A stretch of 64,000 nucleotides of DNA. Source: Roseateles hydrophilus. GTDB lineage: Bacteria; Pseudomonadota; Gammaproteobacteria; Burkholderiales; Burkholderiaceae_C. The stretch covers positions 186,001 to 250,000 of the forward strand of contig NZ_JAPPUY010000005.1 in the NCBI RefSeq assembly GCF_026712245.1. Direction: 5' to 3'. Of this stretch, positions 55,032 through 64,000 are shown piece after piece. The notes below the pieces were generated by a model. It was given only the letters and a program-made list of their open reading frames with translations. It made no database searches and was not told the DNA's origin. The position numbers and the translations under genes are program-made. How positions within the stretch are numbered: the stretch's first letter is position 1; the number at the start of each line of letters is the position of its first letter.

Positions 55032-55643
55032 TCACTGCTTCTTCGGCGCGTACCGGGCCAACTCGTCCTCGCTGATGATCTCGAAGGCGCGCACCACCTT
55101 CTTGACGCCGCTGACCTGGCGCGCGATCTCGGTGGCGCGGTTGGCTTCGCGCTCGGTGACGCGGCCCATCAGGAACACCTCGCCGCGCTCCACTACCACG
55201 TAGAACGCGTTGCTGATCAGGTCGCGCGCGTCGATGAACTGCGCCTTGACGCGGCTCTTGATCAGCACGTCGTTGGAGCGGCCGCTCAGAGAGCTGTGCA
55301 TGGTCACGGCAGCTTCATTGAGCACCTTGCTGACGTTCTCGACGCCTGCCACCGCGCGCTCGACGGCGGCGTGGTCGGCCTCGTTGCGGGCCTCGCCGGT
55401 GATCAGCACGACGCGGTTGTAGCTGTTCACGTTGATGTGCACGCGGTCGCCCAGCTGTTCGCGGATGCGGCTCGCGGCCTTGACCTCGATGGTCTCGTCC
55501 TCCAGCTGCATGCCCGAGGTACGGCGGTCGGTGGCGACCGTGACGCCGCCCACCATCGCGCCGCCGATCAGCAGCGGCGCGCAGCCGGTGGTCAGCGCGC
55601 TGGCCAGCAGGGCGGCCGTGAGGGTCAGGGAGAGCTTCTTCAT
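55032..55643 (-). CDS. dolP: BON-domain outer-membrane lipoprotein (DolP/YraP-like)
   Basis: A 203-residue lipoprotein with lipobox LTTGC (Cys21) and two BON domains (about 50-115 and 125-195: VHINVNSYNRVVLITGEARN and NAFYVVVERGEVFLMGRVTE). DolP supports outer-membrane integrity and BAM function in E. coli. The gene order yraN-diaA-dolP is conserved from E. coli, which supports the name. Confidence 0.92.
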   Translation of the reverse strand: MKKLSLTLTAALLASALTTGCAPLLIGGAMVGGVTVATDRRTSGMQLEDETIEVKAASRIREQLGDRVHINVNSYNRVVLITGEARNEADHAAVERAVAGVENVSKVLNEAAVTMHSSLSGRSNDVLIKSRVKAQFIDARDLISNAFYVVVERGEVFLMGRVTEREANRATEIARQVSGVKKVVRAFEIISEDELARYAPKKQ

Positions 55644-55664
55644 CGGGAATCCATCGGGAAAAGG

Positions 55665-56243
55665 TTATTCATCGCTGCCGAGCAGTTGCAGGTCGACGGC
55701 GTCGGCCAGCGCATGCAGCAGCACGCGCTGGGCTTCCACAACGCGCGGCTCGCGTGCGTGGCTGACGCGGATCTGGATGTCGGTGTCCTGCAGCACGCCG
55801 CGCCACTCGTCGGCCGCGCCCTGCGGCTGGGCCGTCAACGCGATGATGCTCATCTCCTGCGCATGGGCCACGGCCAGCGCGGGCTGCCAGGCGTCGCGCT
55901 GTTCGCGCAGCGGCTCGATCATGATGAGCACATCGCCAGGGTGGCCGTGGGCCTGCAGCAGCCGCGCCAGATCCAGCCCGGCGGCGTCGCGGGCCTGGGC
56001 GGCCAGGCTCCATGCGGCCAGGCCCGGGCGCTCCTGCTCGAATCGGCCGGCCAGGCGGGCGGCGAGGTAGTCGGCCTCCATGCTGGCCAGGCCATGCGCG
56101 GCGCACAGGATGCGGTTGCCGCCGGTGATGGCGTCCACCACCATCTGCGCCGCCATCGCGAGGGGCCGGGCCAGTTGCTCGGCCGCCTGGTAGAGCAGGT
56201 CGGCGCTCTCGAAGAACTGTTGCTGTATACGTTGCTCAATCAT
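55665..56243 (-). CDS. diaA: SIS-domain protein DiaA-like
   Basis: A 192-residue single SIS-domain protein related to GmhA phosphoheptose isomerase and DiaA. In E. coli DiaA binds DnaA and times replication starts. Start MIEQRIQQQFFES and GNRILCAAHGLASMEADYLAARL match the family. The position between yraN and dolP favours DiaA over GmhA. Confidence 0.88.
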   Translation of the reverse strand: MIEQRIQQQFFESADLLYQAAEQLARPLAMAAQMVVDAITGGNRILCAAHGLASMEADYLAARLAGRFEQERPGLAAWSLAAQARDAAGLDLARLLQAHGHPGDVLIMIEPLREQRDAWQPALAVAHAQEMSIIALTAQPQGAADEWRGVLQDTDIQIRVSHAREPRVVEAQRVLLHALADAVDLQLLGSDE

Positions 56244-56281
56244 GCGGCGCGAATGATAGGGTCAACCCGCAGGGGGCTGGT

Positions 56282-56674
56282 TCAGCCTGCATCGAAGGCA
56301 GCTTGCAGCCAGGTCAGCGTTTCGCCATCGATGGCCACAACGTCGAAGCGGCAGGGCGGCGGCGTGGCGTGGCGCAGCAGGTAGTGCTGGGCGGCGTAGA
56401 TGAGGCGCTGCTGCTTGCGCGCGGTGACGCTGGCGGCCGCGCCGCCGTGCGTGGTGTCGGCCCGCGCGCGCACCTCCACGAACACCAGCGTGCCGTCGCG
56501 GTCCTGCATGATCAGGTCCACCTCGCCGGCATGGCGGCTGGGGCCGGCGGCGACTCGATAATTGCGCTCCAGCAGGCGCAGGCCGGCGCGCACCAGGTGC
56601 GCCAGCGCGGCGTCTTCCGCCGCGTCGCCGCGCGCCTTCGTCGCCGGTTTTGATCGAGAGCCCCAGTTGAACAT
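56282..56674 (-). CDS. yraN: YraN-family (UPF0102) nuclease-fold protein
   Basis: A 130-residue protein with the restriction-endonuclease-like pattern of UPF0102: GDAAEDAALAHLVRAGL, then AGEVDLIMQDRDGTLVFVEVRAR (the E-vDLI...vFVEVK core) and the ARKQQRLIYAAQHYL helix. Function is still undefined. Its start overlaps the proposed TTG start of rsmI on the other strand by 8 bases. Confidence 0.92.
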   Translation of the reverse strand: MFNWGSRSKPATKARGDAAEDAALAHLVRAGLRLLERNYRVAAGPSRHAGEVDLIMQDRDGTLVFVEVRARADTTHGGAAASVTARKQQRLIYAAQHYLLRHATPPPCRFDVVAIDGETLTWLQAAFDAG

Positions 56675-57587
56675 TGACGCCTCCCTGCTTCGCCAGGCCG
56701 CCCAGGCCGCGGCCGGCGGCCAGCAGTATCCGGCCGCGACGCTCTATCTCGTCGCCACACCCATCGGCAACCTGGCCGACCTGAGCCTGCGCGCCATCCA
56801 CCTGCTGGGCCTGGCCGACGCGCTGGCCTGCGAGGACACGCGCCAGGGCGGCGGTCTGCTGCGCCACCTGGGCCTGCACAAGCCGCTGATTGCGCTGCAC
56901 CAGCACAACGAGCGCGAGGGCAGCGCGGCCGTCATCGCACGGCTGGCGGCGGGCGAGCGCGTGGCCTATGCGTCCGATGCCGGCACGCCGGCCATCTCCG
57001 ACCCCGGCGCCGTGCTGGTGCAGGAAGTGGTGGCCGCGGGCTACCGCGTGCTGCCGCTGCCGGGCCCCAGCAGCACGGTGACGGCCTTGTCTGTCGCGGG
57101 CGACACGGCGGCGACGAGCTTCGCCTTCGCCGGCTTTCTGCCCACCAAGGCCGGCGAGCGCCGCACGGCGCTGCAGGCGGTGCTGGCGGTGGAGGGCCAG
57201 AGCCAGGTCGTCTTCGAGGCGCCGCATCGCATCGTCGAGCTGGCGGCCTTGCTCGCCGAGCTGGCGCCGGCGCGCCGCGTGACGGTGTGCCGCGAGCTGA
57301 CCAAGCAGTTCGAAAGCATCCACACCGCCGAGGCGGCCACGTTGCCGGCCTGGCTGGCGGCCGACACGCAGCGTCAGCGTGGCGAGTTCGTGCTGGTGCT
57401 GCACGCGCTCGCTGCCCAGGTGTCGGCGGAGGACGAGCTGCCAGCCGAGGCTCAGCGCACGCTGGCGCTGCTGGCGGCCGAGCTGCCGCTGAAGCAGGCC
57501 GTCGCGCTGGCCGCGCAGATCACTGGCGCGCCGCGCAACCGGCTCTACGACGCCGGGCTGAAGCTCAAGCGCGGCGGCGACGAGTAG
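56667..57587 (+). CDS. rsmI: 16S rRNA 2-prime-O-ribose C1402 methyltransferase RsmI
   Basis: A 306-residue SAM-dependent tetrapyrrole-methylase-fold enzyme that methylates C1402 of 16S rRNA with RsmH. Motifs: TLYLVATPIGNLADLSLRA, EDTRQGGGLLRHLG, YASDAGTPAISDPGAVLV and GPSSTVTALSVAG. There is no in-frame ATG before the conserved start; TTG at 56667 (LNIDASLL) is proposed, overlapping divergent yraN by 8 bases. The wider open frame is yraN shadow. Confidence 0.92.
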   Translation: MNIDASLLRQAAQAAAGGQQYPAATLYLVATPIGNLADLSLRAIHLLGLADALACEDTRQGGGLLRHLGLHKPLIALHQHNEREGSAAVIARLAAGERVAYASDAGTPAISDPGAVLVQEVVAAGYRVLPLPGPSSTVTALSVAGDTAATSFAFAGFLPTKAGERRTALQAVLAVEGQSQVVFEAPHRIVELAALLAELAPARRVTVCRELTKQFESIHTAEAATLPAWLAADTQRQRGEFVLVLHALAAQVSAEDELPAEAQRTLALLAAELPLKQAVALAAQITGAPRNRLYDAGLKLKRGGDE

Positions 57588-57606
57588 CCGCGATTGGCGC
57601 CTGGCC

Positions 57607-57939
57607 TCACTGGCCGGCCGTACGCTCGTTGTGCTTCTTGCGGCGGATGTCGCGGCTGGCGCCGTCCTGCATTGCGTGCAGGCGGCGGCGCTCCTTGGCG
57701 GTCACGGTGCCGTCGGCCTTGGCCCTGGCCTCGGCGTTGTCGATGCGGGCCTGCTCCTTCTCCAGGCGCTGGGTTTCCTGTGCCGTCAGGCTGCCGTTGG
57801 CGGCGCCCTGGGCGATGCGGGCTTCCTGTTGGGCTTCGCGCTGGTCCACGCGCGGCGTGTTGGTGCCGGGCGTCTGGGCGAAGGCGTTGGCGCCGGCCAG
57901 GGCCAGCAGGGCAATCAGGGTCTTGGGCGAGGTCTTCAT
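57607..57939 (-). CDS. Exported basic helical protein with two similar halves
   Basis: A 110-residue protein with signal peptide (about 1-21, ending AFA). The mature part is a charged helical domain with two similar stretches, ANGSLTAQETQRLEKEQ and ADGTVTAKERRRLHAMQ. They resemble paired EF-hand-like loops of an uncharacterised family. It ends RRKKHNERTAGQ. The ATG at 57939 fits the signal peptide; an upstream extension is not supported. Function unknown. Confidence 0.8.
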   Translation of the reverse strand: MKTSPKTLIALLALAGANAFAQTPGTNTPRVDQREAQQEARIAQGAANGSLTAQETQRLEKEQARIDNAEARAKADGTVTAKERRRLHAMQDGASRDIRRKKHNERTAGQ

Positions 57940-58037
57940 CGAGTGCTCCTGGGGAGGGTGGGGTGGCAATGCCCCACCACAACGGCGACTGTGCTGCGCC
58001 GGTCGACCCCGGCGGCGTAACCAGGCATGCCCATGTC

Positions 58038-58068
58038 TTGCAAGGTCTGACAGCCAGCTTTCTAGAAT
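58038..58068 (+). promoter_or_regulatory. Possible tldD promoter, near-leaderless
   Basis: TTGCAA (58038-58043) and TAGAAT (58063-58068) are 19 bases apart. The predicted start point falls on or next to the tldD ATG at 58075, and no Shine-Dalgarno is present. Confidence 0.4.
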
Positions 58069-58074
58069 CGCCGC

Positions 58075-59538
58075 ATGATCGCCGTCGAACCCACCCTGGC
58101 CCGCCTGGCCACCGCCCGCTCGCAACTGCTGGAGCCCTTCGGCCTGACCGAAGCGTCCCTGTCGCAGGCGCTGCGCCTCATCACCGAGCACCGGGTCGAC
58201 GATGCCGACCTGTATTTCCAGACCACGCGCGCCGAGGGATGGAGCCTGGAGGAGGGCATCGTCAAGAGCGGCAGCTTCAGCATCGACCAGGGCGTGGGCG
58301 TGCGCGCCGTGGCCGGCGAGAAGACGGCGTTTGCCTATTCGGACGACATCTCGCTGGACTCGCTGCTGGACGCCGCCCGCACCGTGCGCACCATCGCCGC
58401 CGCCGGCCAGAGCCGCCGCGTGAAGGTGCCTGCCCAGGGCCGCGTGGCGGGCAGCCGCGAGCTATACGGCGTGGCTGACCCCATCGCCAGCCTCGACAGC
58501 GCCGCCAAGGTCGCGCTGCTGGAGCGCGCCGAGAAGATGGCCCGCGCCAAGGACCCGCGCGTTGCGCAGGTCATGGCCGGCCTGGCCGCCGAGCACGAGG
58601 TCGTGCTGATCGCCCGCGCCGACGGCACCCTGGCCGCGGACGTGCGCCCGCTGGTGCGCTTGTCCATCACCGTCATCGCTGAGAGCAATGGCCGCCGCGA
58701 GATCGGTTCGGGCGGCGGCGGCGGCCGCTTCGGGCTGGCCTATTTCACCGACGACATGATCGCCACCTACGTGGACCATGCGGTGCATGCGGCGCTGACG
58801 AACCTGGAAAGCCGCCCCGCGCCGGCCGGCGAGATGACCGTCGTCGTCGGCCCGGGCTGGCCCGGCGTGCTGCTGCACGAGGCCGTGGGCCACGGGCTGG
58901 AAGGCGACTTCAACCGCAAGGGGTCGAGTGCCTTCTCGGGCCGCATCGGCCAGCGCGTCGCCGCCAAGGGCGTGACGGTGCTGGACGACGGCACGCTGCC
59001 CGACCGCCGCGGCTCGCTGAACGTCGACGACGAAGGCTGCGCCAGCCAGCGCAACGTGCTGATCGAGGACGGCATCCTGAAGGGCTACATCCAGGACGCG
59101 ATGAACGCGCGCCTGATGAAGACCGCCCCCACCGGCAACGGCCGACGCGAGAGCTACGCCCACGTGCCCATGCCGCGCATGACCAACACCTACATGCTGG
59201 GCGGCAAGGACGACCCGCAGGAGATCGTCGCCTCCATCAAGAAGGGCCTGTACGCGACCAACTTCGGCGGCGGCCAGGTCGACATCACCAGCGGCAAGTT
59301 CGTGTTCTCGGCCAGCGAGGCCTACTGGGTGGAGAACGGCAAGATCCAGTACCCCGTGAAGGGCGCCACCATCATCGGCAACGGCCCGGACGCGCTGACC
59401 CGCGTCAGCATGATCGGCAACGACATGGCGCTGGACACCGGTGTCGGCGTCTGCGGCAAGGAAGGCCAGAGCGTGCCGGTGGGGGTGGGGCAGCCGACGC
59501 TGCGCATCGACGGGTTGACGGTGGGCGGCACGGCCTGA
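58075..59538 (+). CDS. tldD: Metalloprotease TldD
   Basis: A 487-residue zinc peptidase that acts with TldE/PmbA on unfolded peptides, including microcin and CcdA-type substrates in E. coli. The zinc motif is [12 protein letters not shown]. Further family blocks are [17 protein letters not shown] and [20 protein letters not shown]. TldE is not in the window. Confidence 0.96.
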   Translation: MIAVEPTLARLATARSQLLEPFGLTEASLSQALRLITEHRVDDADLYFQTTRAEGWSLEEGIVKSGSFSIDQGVGVRAVAGEKTAFAYSDDISLDSLLDAARTVRTIAAAGQSRRVKVPAQGRVAGSRELYGVADPIASLDSAAKVALLERAEKMARAKDPRVAQVMAGLAAEHEVVLIARADGTLAADVRPLVRLSITVIAESNGRREIGSGGGGGRFGLAYFTDDMIATYVDHAVHAALTNLESRPAPAGEMTVVVGPGWPGVLLHEAVGHGLEGDFNRKGSSAFSGRIGQRVAAKGVTVLDDGTLPDRRGSLNVDDEGCASQRNVLIEDGILKGYIQDAMNARLMKTAPTGNGRRESYAHVPMPRMTNTYMLGGKDDPQEIVASIKKGLYATNFGGGQVDITSGKFVFSASEAYWVENGKIQYPVKGATIIGNGPDALTRVSMIGNDMALDTGVGVCGKEGQSVPVGVGQPTLRIDGLTVGGTA

Positions 59539-59540
59539 CG

Positions 59541-59741
59541 ATGACTCGGGCCGGGCAGGTGCGTTACGAGCTTTGGGAAGACCAGGACGCGCTGAGCTTC
59601 TTTCCGGAGCACGGTGAGGAGTGGCGCAAGCTGCTGTCGCCAGCGGCCCGGCTGATCTGGGCGTGCAATGCCCAAAGCTGGGATGAGGCCCAAGCCCTGA
59701 AGCACGAGCACCTGGGCTGGGCGCCATACAAGCCGCTCTGA
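59541..59741 (+). CDS. Small conserved hypothetical protein
   Basis: A 66-residue acidic, Trp-rich protein (YELWEDQDALSFFPEHGEEW, then ARLIWACNAQSWDEAQALKHEHLGW). It starts two bases after the tldD stop, so it is coupled to it. The composition is that of a real small domain, and I recall similar short proteins in other proteobacteria. Function unknown. Confidence 0.75.
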   Translation: MTRAGQVRYELWEDQDALSFFPEHGEEWRKLLSPAARLIWACNAQSWDEAQALKHEHLGWAPYKPL

Positions 59742-59808
59742 TCGCCCGCTGCCGTCGTGCCACACGATGGCAGCTTTGTTGCGCGCCGAACCCGCATCGC
59801 CGACAGCG

Positions 59809-59817
59809 TGCTAGATT
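59809..59817 (+). promoter_or_regulatory. Extended -10 promoter of the aroG leader
   Basis: TGCTAGATT is an extended -10 element (TG-N-TAGATT). No convincing -35 is seen, which extended -10 promoters tolerate. The start point would be about 59824, one or two bases before the leader-peptide ATG. Confidence 0.5.
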
Positions 59818-59825
59818 CCGCTCCC

Positions 59826-59888
59826 ATGTCCCGCGCTGCTTACTTTCGCTTTTGGTTTTTTCCCCGCCCCGGCGGTGGAGAGTCCTGA
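59826..59888 (+). CDS. Aromatic-residue leader peptide of aroG
   Basis: A 20-codon ORF, MSRAAYFRFWFFPRPGGGES, with one Tyr, four Phe and one Trp packed between codons 6 and 12. It is followed by a terminator and then aroG. This is the classical layout of ribosome-mediated attenuation: scarce aromatic aminoacyl-tRNA would stall the ribosome in the YFRFWFF stretch. No Shine-Dalgarno is present, consistent with a near-leaderless message from the promoter just upstream. Confidence 0.8.
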   Translation: MSRAAYFRFWFFPRPGGGES

Positions 59889-59917
59889 GCGCGCGCGCTG
59901 AACACAGAAACTCCCCA

Positions 59918-59951
59918 AAACCGCCGAGGCCGCCAAGCCCGGCGGTTTTTT
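59918..59951 (+). terminator. Attenuator terminator before aroG
   Basis: The 5-prime arm AAACCGCCG (59918-59926) pairs with CGGCGGTTT (59940-59948), with an inner GGC/GCC pair in the loop, and runs into six T (59946-59951). The segment CGGCGGT (59870-59876), inside the end of the leader peptide, is complementary to ACCGCCG of the 5-prime arm and could form the competing antiterminator. Confidence 0.85.
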
Positions 59952-59969
59952 CATTTCAGAGGTGCCCCG

Positions 59970-61094
59970 ATGAATGCCAAAGTCTCTTCCGTCCAGCCCG
60001 AAGCCCAGCGCTGGTACTCCCAGGACGACAAGACCAGCGCCACCGATGACGAGCGCATCGTCGACGTGACGCCGCTGCCGCCGCCGGAGCACCTGATCCG
60101 CTTCTTCCCCATCAGCGGCACGCCGGTCGAGACGCTGATCGGCCAGACCCGCCAGCGCATCCGCAACATCATGGCCGGCAAGGACGACCGGCTGCTGGTC
60201 ATCATCGGCCCCTGCTCCATCCACGACCCCCAGGCCGCCATCGAGTACGCCCGCCGGCTGAAGGTGGAGCGCGAGAAGTACGCCGACACGCTGGAAATCG
60301 TCATGCGCGTCTACTTCGAGAAGCCGCGCACGACGGTGGGCTGGAAGGGCCTCATCAACGACCCCTACCTCGACGAGAGCTACCGCATCGACGAGGGCCT
60401 GCGCATCGCGCGCCAGCTGCTGCTGGAGATCAACCGCCTGGGCATGCCGGCGGGCTCCGAGTTCCTGGACGTGATCTCGCCGCAGTACATCGGCGACCTG
60501 ATCTCCTGGGGCGCCATCGGCGCGCGCACCACCGAGAGCCAGGTGCACCGCGAGCTGGCCTCGGGCCTCTCTGCCCCCATCGGGTTCAAGAACGGCACCG
60601 ACGGCAACATCAAGATTGCGACCGACGCCATTCAGGCGGCGGCGCGCGGCCACCACTTCCTGTCGGTTCACAAGAACGGCCAGGTCGCCATTGTCGAGAC
60701 GCGTGGCAACGCCGACTGCCACGTCATCCTGCGCGGTGGCAAGGCGCCCAACTACGACGCCAAGAGCGTGGCCGAGGCCTGTGCCGACCTGGCCAAGGCC
60801 AAGCTGCCCGAGCGCCTGATGGTGGACTGCTCGCACGCCAACTCCAGCAAGCAGCACAGCCGCCAGCTGGACGTGGCGCGCGACATCGCCGGGCAGATGC
60901 GCGAGGGCAGCCAGCAGATCTTCGGTGTCATGGTGGAAAGCCACCTGAACGACGGCGCCCAGAAGTTCACGCCGGGCAAGGACGACCCGGCCCAGCTGGC
61001 CTACGGCCAGAGCATCACCGACGCCTGCCTGGGTTGGGATGACTCGCTGGCGGTGCTGGACGTGCTGTCGGCCGCCGTGAAGTCTCGCCGTTGA
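59970..61094 (+). CDS. aroG: 3-deoxy-7-phosphoheptulonate synthase (DAHP synthase, AroG type)
   Basis: A 374-residue class I-alpha DAHP synthase, condensing phosphoenolpyruvate with erythrose 4-phosphate as the first step of the shikimate pathway. Motifs: VIIGPCSIHDPQAAIEYA, MRVYFEKPRTTVGWKG, IGARTTESQVHRELASG, and metal/substrate-binding MVDCSHANSSK. Length matches E. coli AroF/G/H. Which amino acid inhibits it is not clear from sequence; the upstream leader reads Phe, Tyr and Trp together. Confidence 0.96.
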   Translation: MNAKVSSVQPEAQRWYSQDDKTSATDDERIVDVTPLPPPEHLIRFFPISGTPVETLIGQTRQRIRNIMAGKDDRLLVIIGPCSIHDPQAAIEYARRLKVEREKYADTLEIVMRVYFEKPRTTVGWKGLINDPYLDESYRIDEGLRIARQLLLEINRLGMPAGSEFLDVISPQYIGDLISWGAIGARTTESQVHRELASGLSAPIGFKNGTDGNIKIATDAIQAAARGHHFLSVHKNGQVAIVETRGNADCHVILRGGKAPNYDAKSVAEACADLAKAKLPERLMVDCSHANSSKQHSRQLDVARDIAGQMREGSQQIFGVMVESHLNDGAQKFTPGKDDPAQLAYGQSITDACLGWDDSLAVLDVLSAAVKSRR

Positions 61095-61107
61095 AATAAT
61101 CCTGGCT

Positions 61108-61133
61108 CTTGAACCCGCGTGACGCGGCCCCAT
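61108..61133 (+). promoter_or_regulatory. Sigma-32 (RpoH) heat-shock promoter of htpG
   Basis: CTTGAA (61108-61113), a 14-base spacer and CCCCAT (61128-61133) match the sigma-32 consensus (CTTGAA, 13-17 bases, CCCCAT-T) almost exactly. Transcription would start near 61140, about 30 bases before the htpG ATG. Confidence 0.8.
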
Positions 61134-61154
61134 CTGGGCCGCGTTTCGCTTTTC
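61122..61154 (+). terminator. aroG terminator overlapping the htpG promoter
   Basis: ACGCGGCCC (61122-61130), loop CATCT and GGGCCGCGT (61136-61144) form a perfect 9-bp stem followed by TTTCGCTTTT. Its 5-prime arm and loop contain the CCCCAT -10 element of the heat-shock promoter. Confidence 0.8.
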
Positions 61155-61171
61155 AGCTCTTCATTCCAGCC

Positions 61172-63052
<1,881 letters not shown>

Positions 63053-63062
63053 TGCCCGCTTG

Positions 63063-63084
63063 CCGCCGCCCGGGAGGGCGGCGG
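63063..63084 (+). terminator. Hairpin after htpG
   Basis: CCGCCGCCC, loop GGGA and GGGCGGCGG form a perfect 9-bp stem 10 bases beyond the htpG stop. There is no T-run, so terminator strength is uncertain. Confidence 0.55.
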
Positions 63085-63211
63085 TCTCCGGTCGGTCGGG
63101 GCCCGCATTTGTGTGCTTTTGTGACAGCAATGCGACAACCCCGCTTGCCGGGGCTTCCGGTCAGATTCACGAGTGGCTAATCTCCTAGGGTTTCCACCGT
63201 ATTCCGACGAG

Positions 63212-63823
63212 ATGCTCCCGATTGAGTCTGCCGAGCCCATCGCCGCCGCCGTGCCGGCCGCCATGGTGACCCGCCGTCTGGTGCTGCGTCCCCCCAAGGA
63301 CAGCGATCTCGACACCCTGCTCGCCCTGCATGCCGACCCGGCCGTGAGCCGTTTTTGCGCCGCCGCCACGCCCAACGGCCGTGAGGCCACCGAGGCGCAA
63401 TTGCAGAGCTGGCTGTCGCATTGGCAGACGCACGGTTTCGGCCACTGGGCCATTGCCGAACGCGAGCAGCCCGATCAGCTCATCGGGTTCGGCGGCCTGA
63501 TGAACCGGCGCGTCGCCGGCCATGCCGGGCTGTACCTGTACTACCGCATCACGCCCCAGGCCTGGGGCCGCGGCCTGGCGTCCGAGATGGCGCTGCATGG
63601 CATCACGCAGGCCTTCGAGCAGCGCCAGGAAGGCGCCGTGGTGGCCGCCGTGCTGCCGAACAACATGCCCACGCGCAAGACGCTGGAGGGCCTGGGACTG
63701 CGGGCCAAGGGGACGCTGTCCTTCGGCCCGGGCAATGCCGCCGCGCTGCTGTACGAGCTGGGCGCCGACCGCTGGGCCAGCCTGCCCCGGTGCGAGCCCG
63801 AGCCGGTCGCCTTCGCCGCCTGA
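63212..63823 (+). CDS. GNAT-family N-acetyltransferase (RimJ/RimL-like)
   Basis: A 203-residue acetyltransferase: RRLVLRPPKDSDLDTLLALHADP is the usual RimJ/RimL-type beginning, and the acetyl-CoA loop region reads YYRITPQAWGRGLASEMAL. The C-terminal PTRKTLEGLGLRAKG is the standard last helix. Acceptor unknown. ATG 63212 was chosen; a GTG at 63173 would add 13 residues. Confidence 0.87.
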   Translation: MLPIESAEPIAAAVPAAMVTRRLVLRPPKDSDLDTLLALHADPAVSRFCAAATPNGREATEAQLQSWLSHWQTHGFGHWAIAEREQPDQLIGFGGLMNRRVAGHAGLYLYYRITPQAWGRGLASEMALHGITQAFEQRQEGAVVAAVLPNNMPTRKTLEGLGLRAKGTLSFGPGNAAALLYELGADRWASLPRCEPEPVAFAA

Positions 63824-63841
63824 GCGGCCCAGCGCGCCGCC

Positions 63842-64000
63842 ATGACCGACGGCTGGGACATCACCCCGCCCTTCAACGCCGAGGCGTCGCTGCAGACGCT
63901 CAAGCGCTTTCTGCGTGACCAGCGCGTGCTGGTCGAGCGCGCTGAGGCCTGGCAGCTGGCCGGCCAGCCCGTGCTCAAACTGGCGATCGAGGCCGGTGCG
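63842..64000 (+). CDS. Conserved hypothetical protein, truncated by the window end
   Basis: The first 53 residues of an ORF still open at the edge: MTDGWDITPPFNAEASLQ, then TLKRFLRDQRVLVERAEAW and QLAGQPVLKLAIEAGA. It resembles short uncharacterised proteobacterial proteins that begin with W(D)I-PPF. It lies 18 bases after the acetyltransferase stop. No function can be given. Confidence 0.6.
   Translation, partial: MTDGWDITPPFNAEASLQTLKRFLRDQRVLVERAEAWQLAGQPVLKLAIEAGA

Overview
The window is GC-rich chromosomal DNA with almost exclusively G/C third codon positions. Its gene content points to a free-living betaproteobacterium of the order Burkholderiales, probably near Leptothrix, Rubrivivax or Roseateles. 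The pointers are the yggS-pilT-pilU and rsmI/yraN-diaA-dolP blocks, an EpsA-type regulator of the exosortase/PEP-CTERM world, CheZ, and a sigma-32-type htpG promoter. The taxonomic guess is inference. I saw no prophage, insertion sequence, CRISPR array, rRNA or tRNA.

Region 1 (1-21.3 kb). After an MFS transporter at the left edge comes one long minus-strand operon, read from 21278 down to 1389. Its order is a two-partner-secretion transporter (TpsB), a giant 4184-residue filamentous-haemagglutinin-like exoprotein (TpsA), an ExbB-like proton channel fused to a large secreted sensor-like domain, two ExbD proteins, a TonB-like protein, a putative porin and a small periplasmic coiled-coil protein. 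Tight spacing and overlaps suggest the genes work together: a giant surface adhesin system with its own proton-motive-force machine and outer-membrane protein. This is the best candidate for a poorly described system here.

Region 2 (21.3-26.2 kb). Two PEP-CTERM surface proteins flank a secreted protein of unknown function with some resemblance to substrate-binding proteins. The LuxR-type regulator epsA lies upstream. Intergenic DNA carries palindromes and repeats built on a CATGRGC half-site, which could be operators.

Region 3 (26.3-35.7 kb). A non-canonical type II secretion operon on the minus strand reads gspG, gspF, gspE, gspL-like, pilO/gspM-like, gspC/pilP-like, gspD and three more pseudopilins. 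A palindromic intergenic element of about 544 bp sits between gspF and gspE.

Region 4 (35.8-48.8 kb). Divergent from the secretion operon is a subtilisin-like protease with a GlyGly-CTERM tail, a class of proteins linked to type II secretion. It is followed by a small exported protein, an alkaline phosphatase, an exported methyltransferase-like protein, a DUF2520 protein, cheZ, mtfA, a second MFS transporter, two small lipoproteins, the GTPase ylqF, a cold-shock-like membrane protein, a TonB C-terminal-domain protein and a chemoreceptor.

Region 5 (49-64 kb). This is housekeeping: two c-type cytochromes, yggS, the twitching ATPases pilT and pilU, a beta-hydroxyacid dehydrogenase, dolP-diaA-yraN divergent from rsmI, tldD with a small partner, aroG preceded by an aromatic-residue leader peptide and attenuator, htpG behind a sigma-32-like promoter that overlaps the aroG terminator, and an acetyltransferase. 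A partial gene runs off the right edge.
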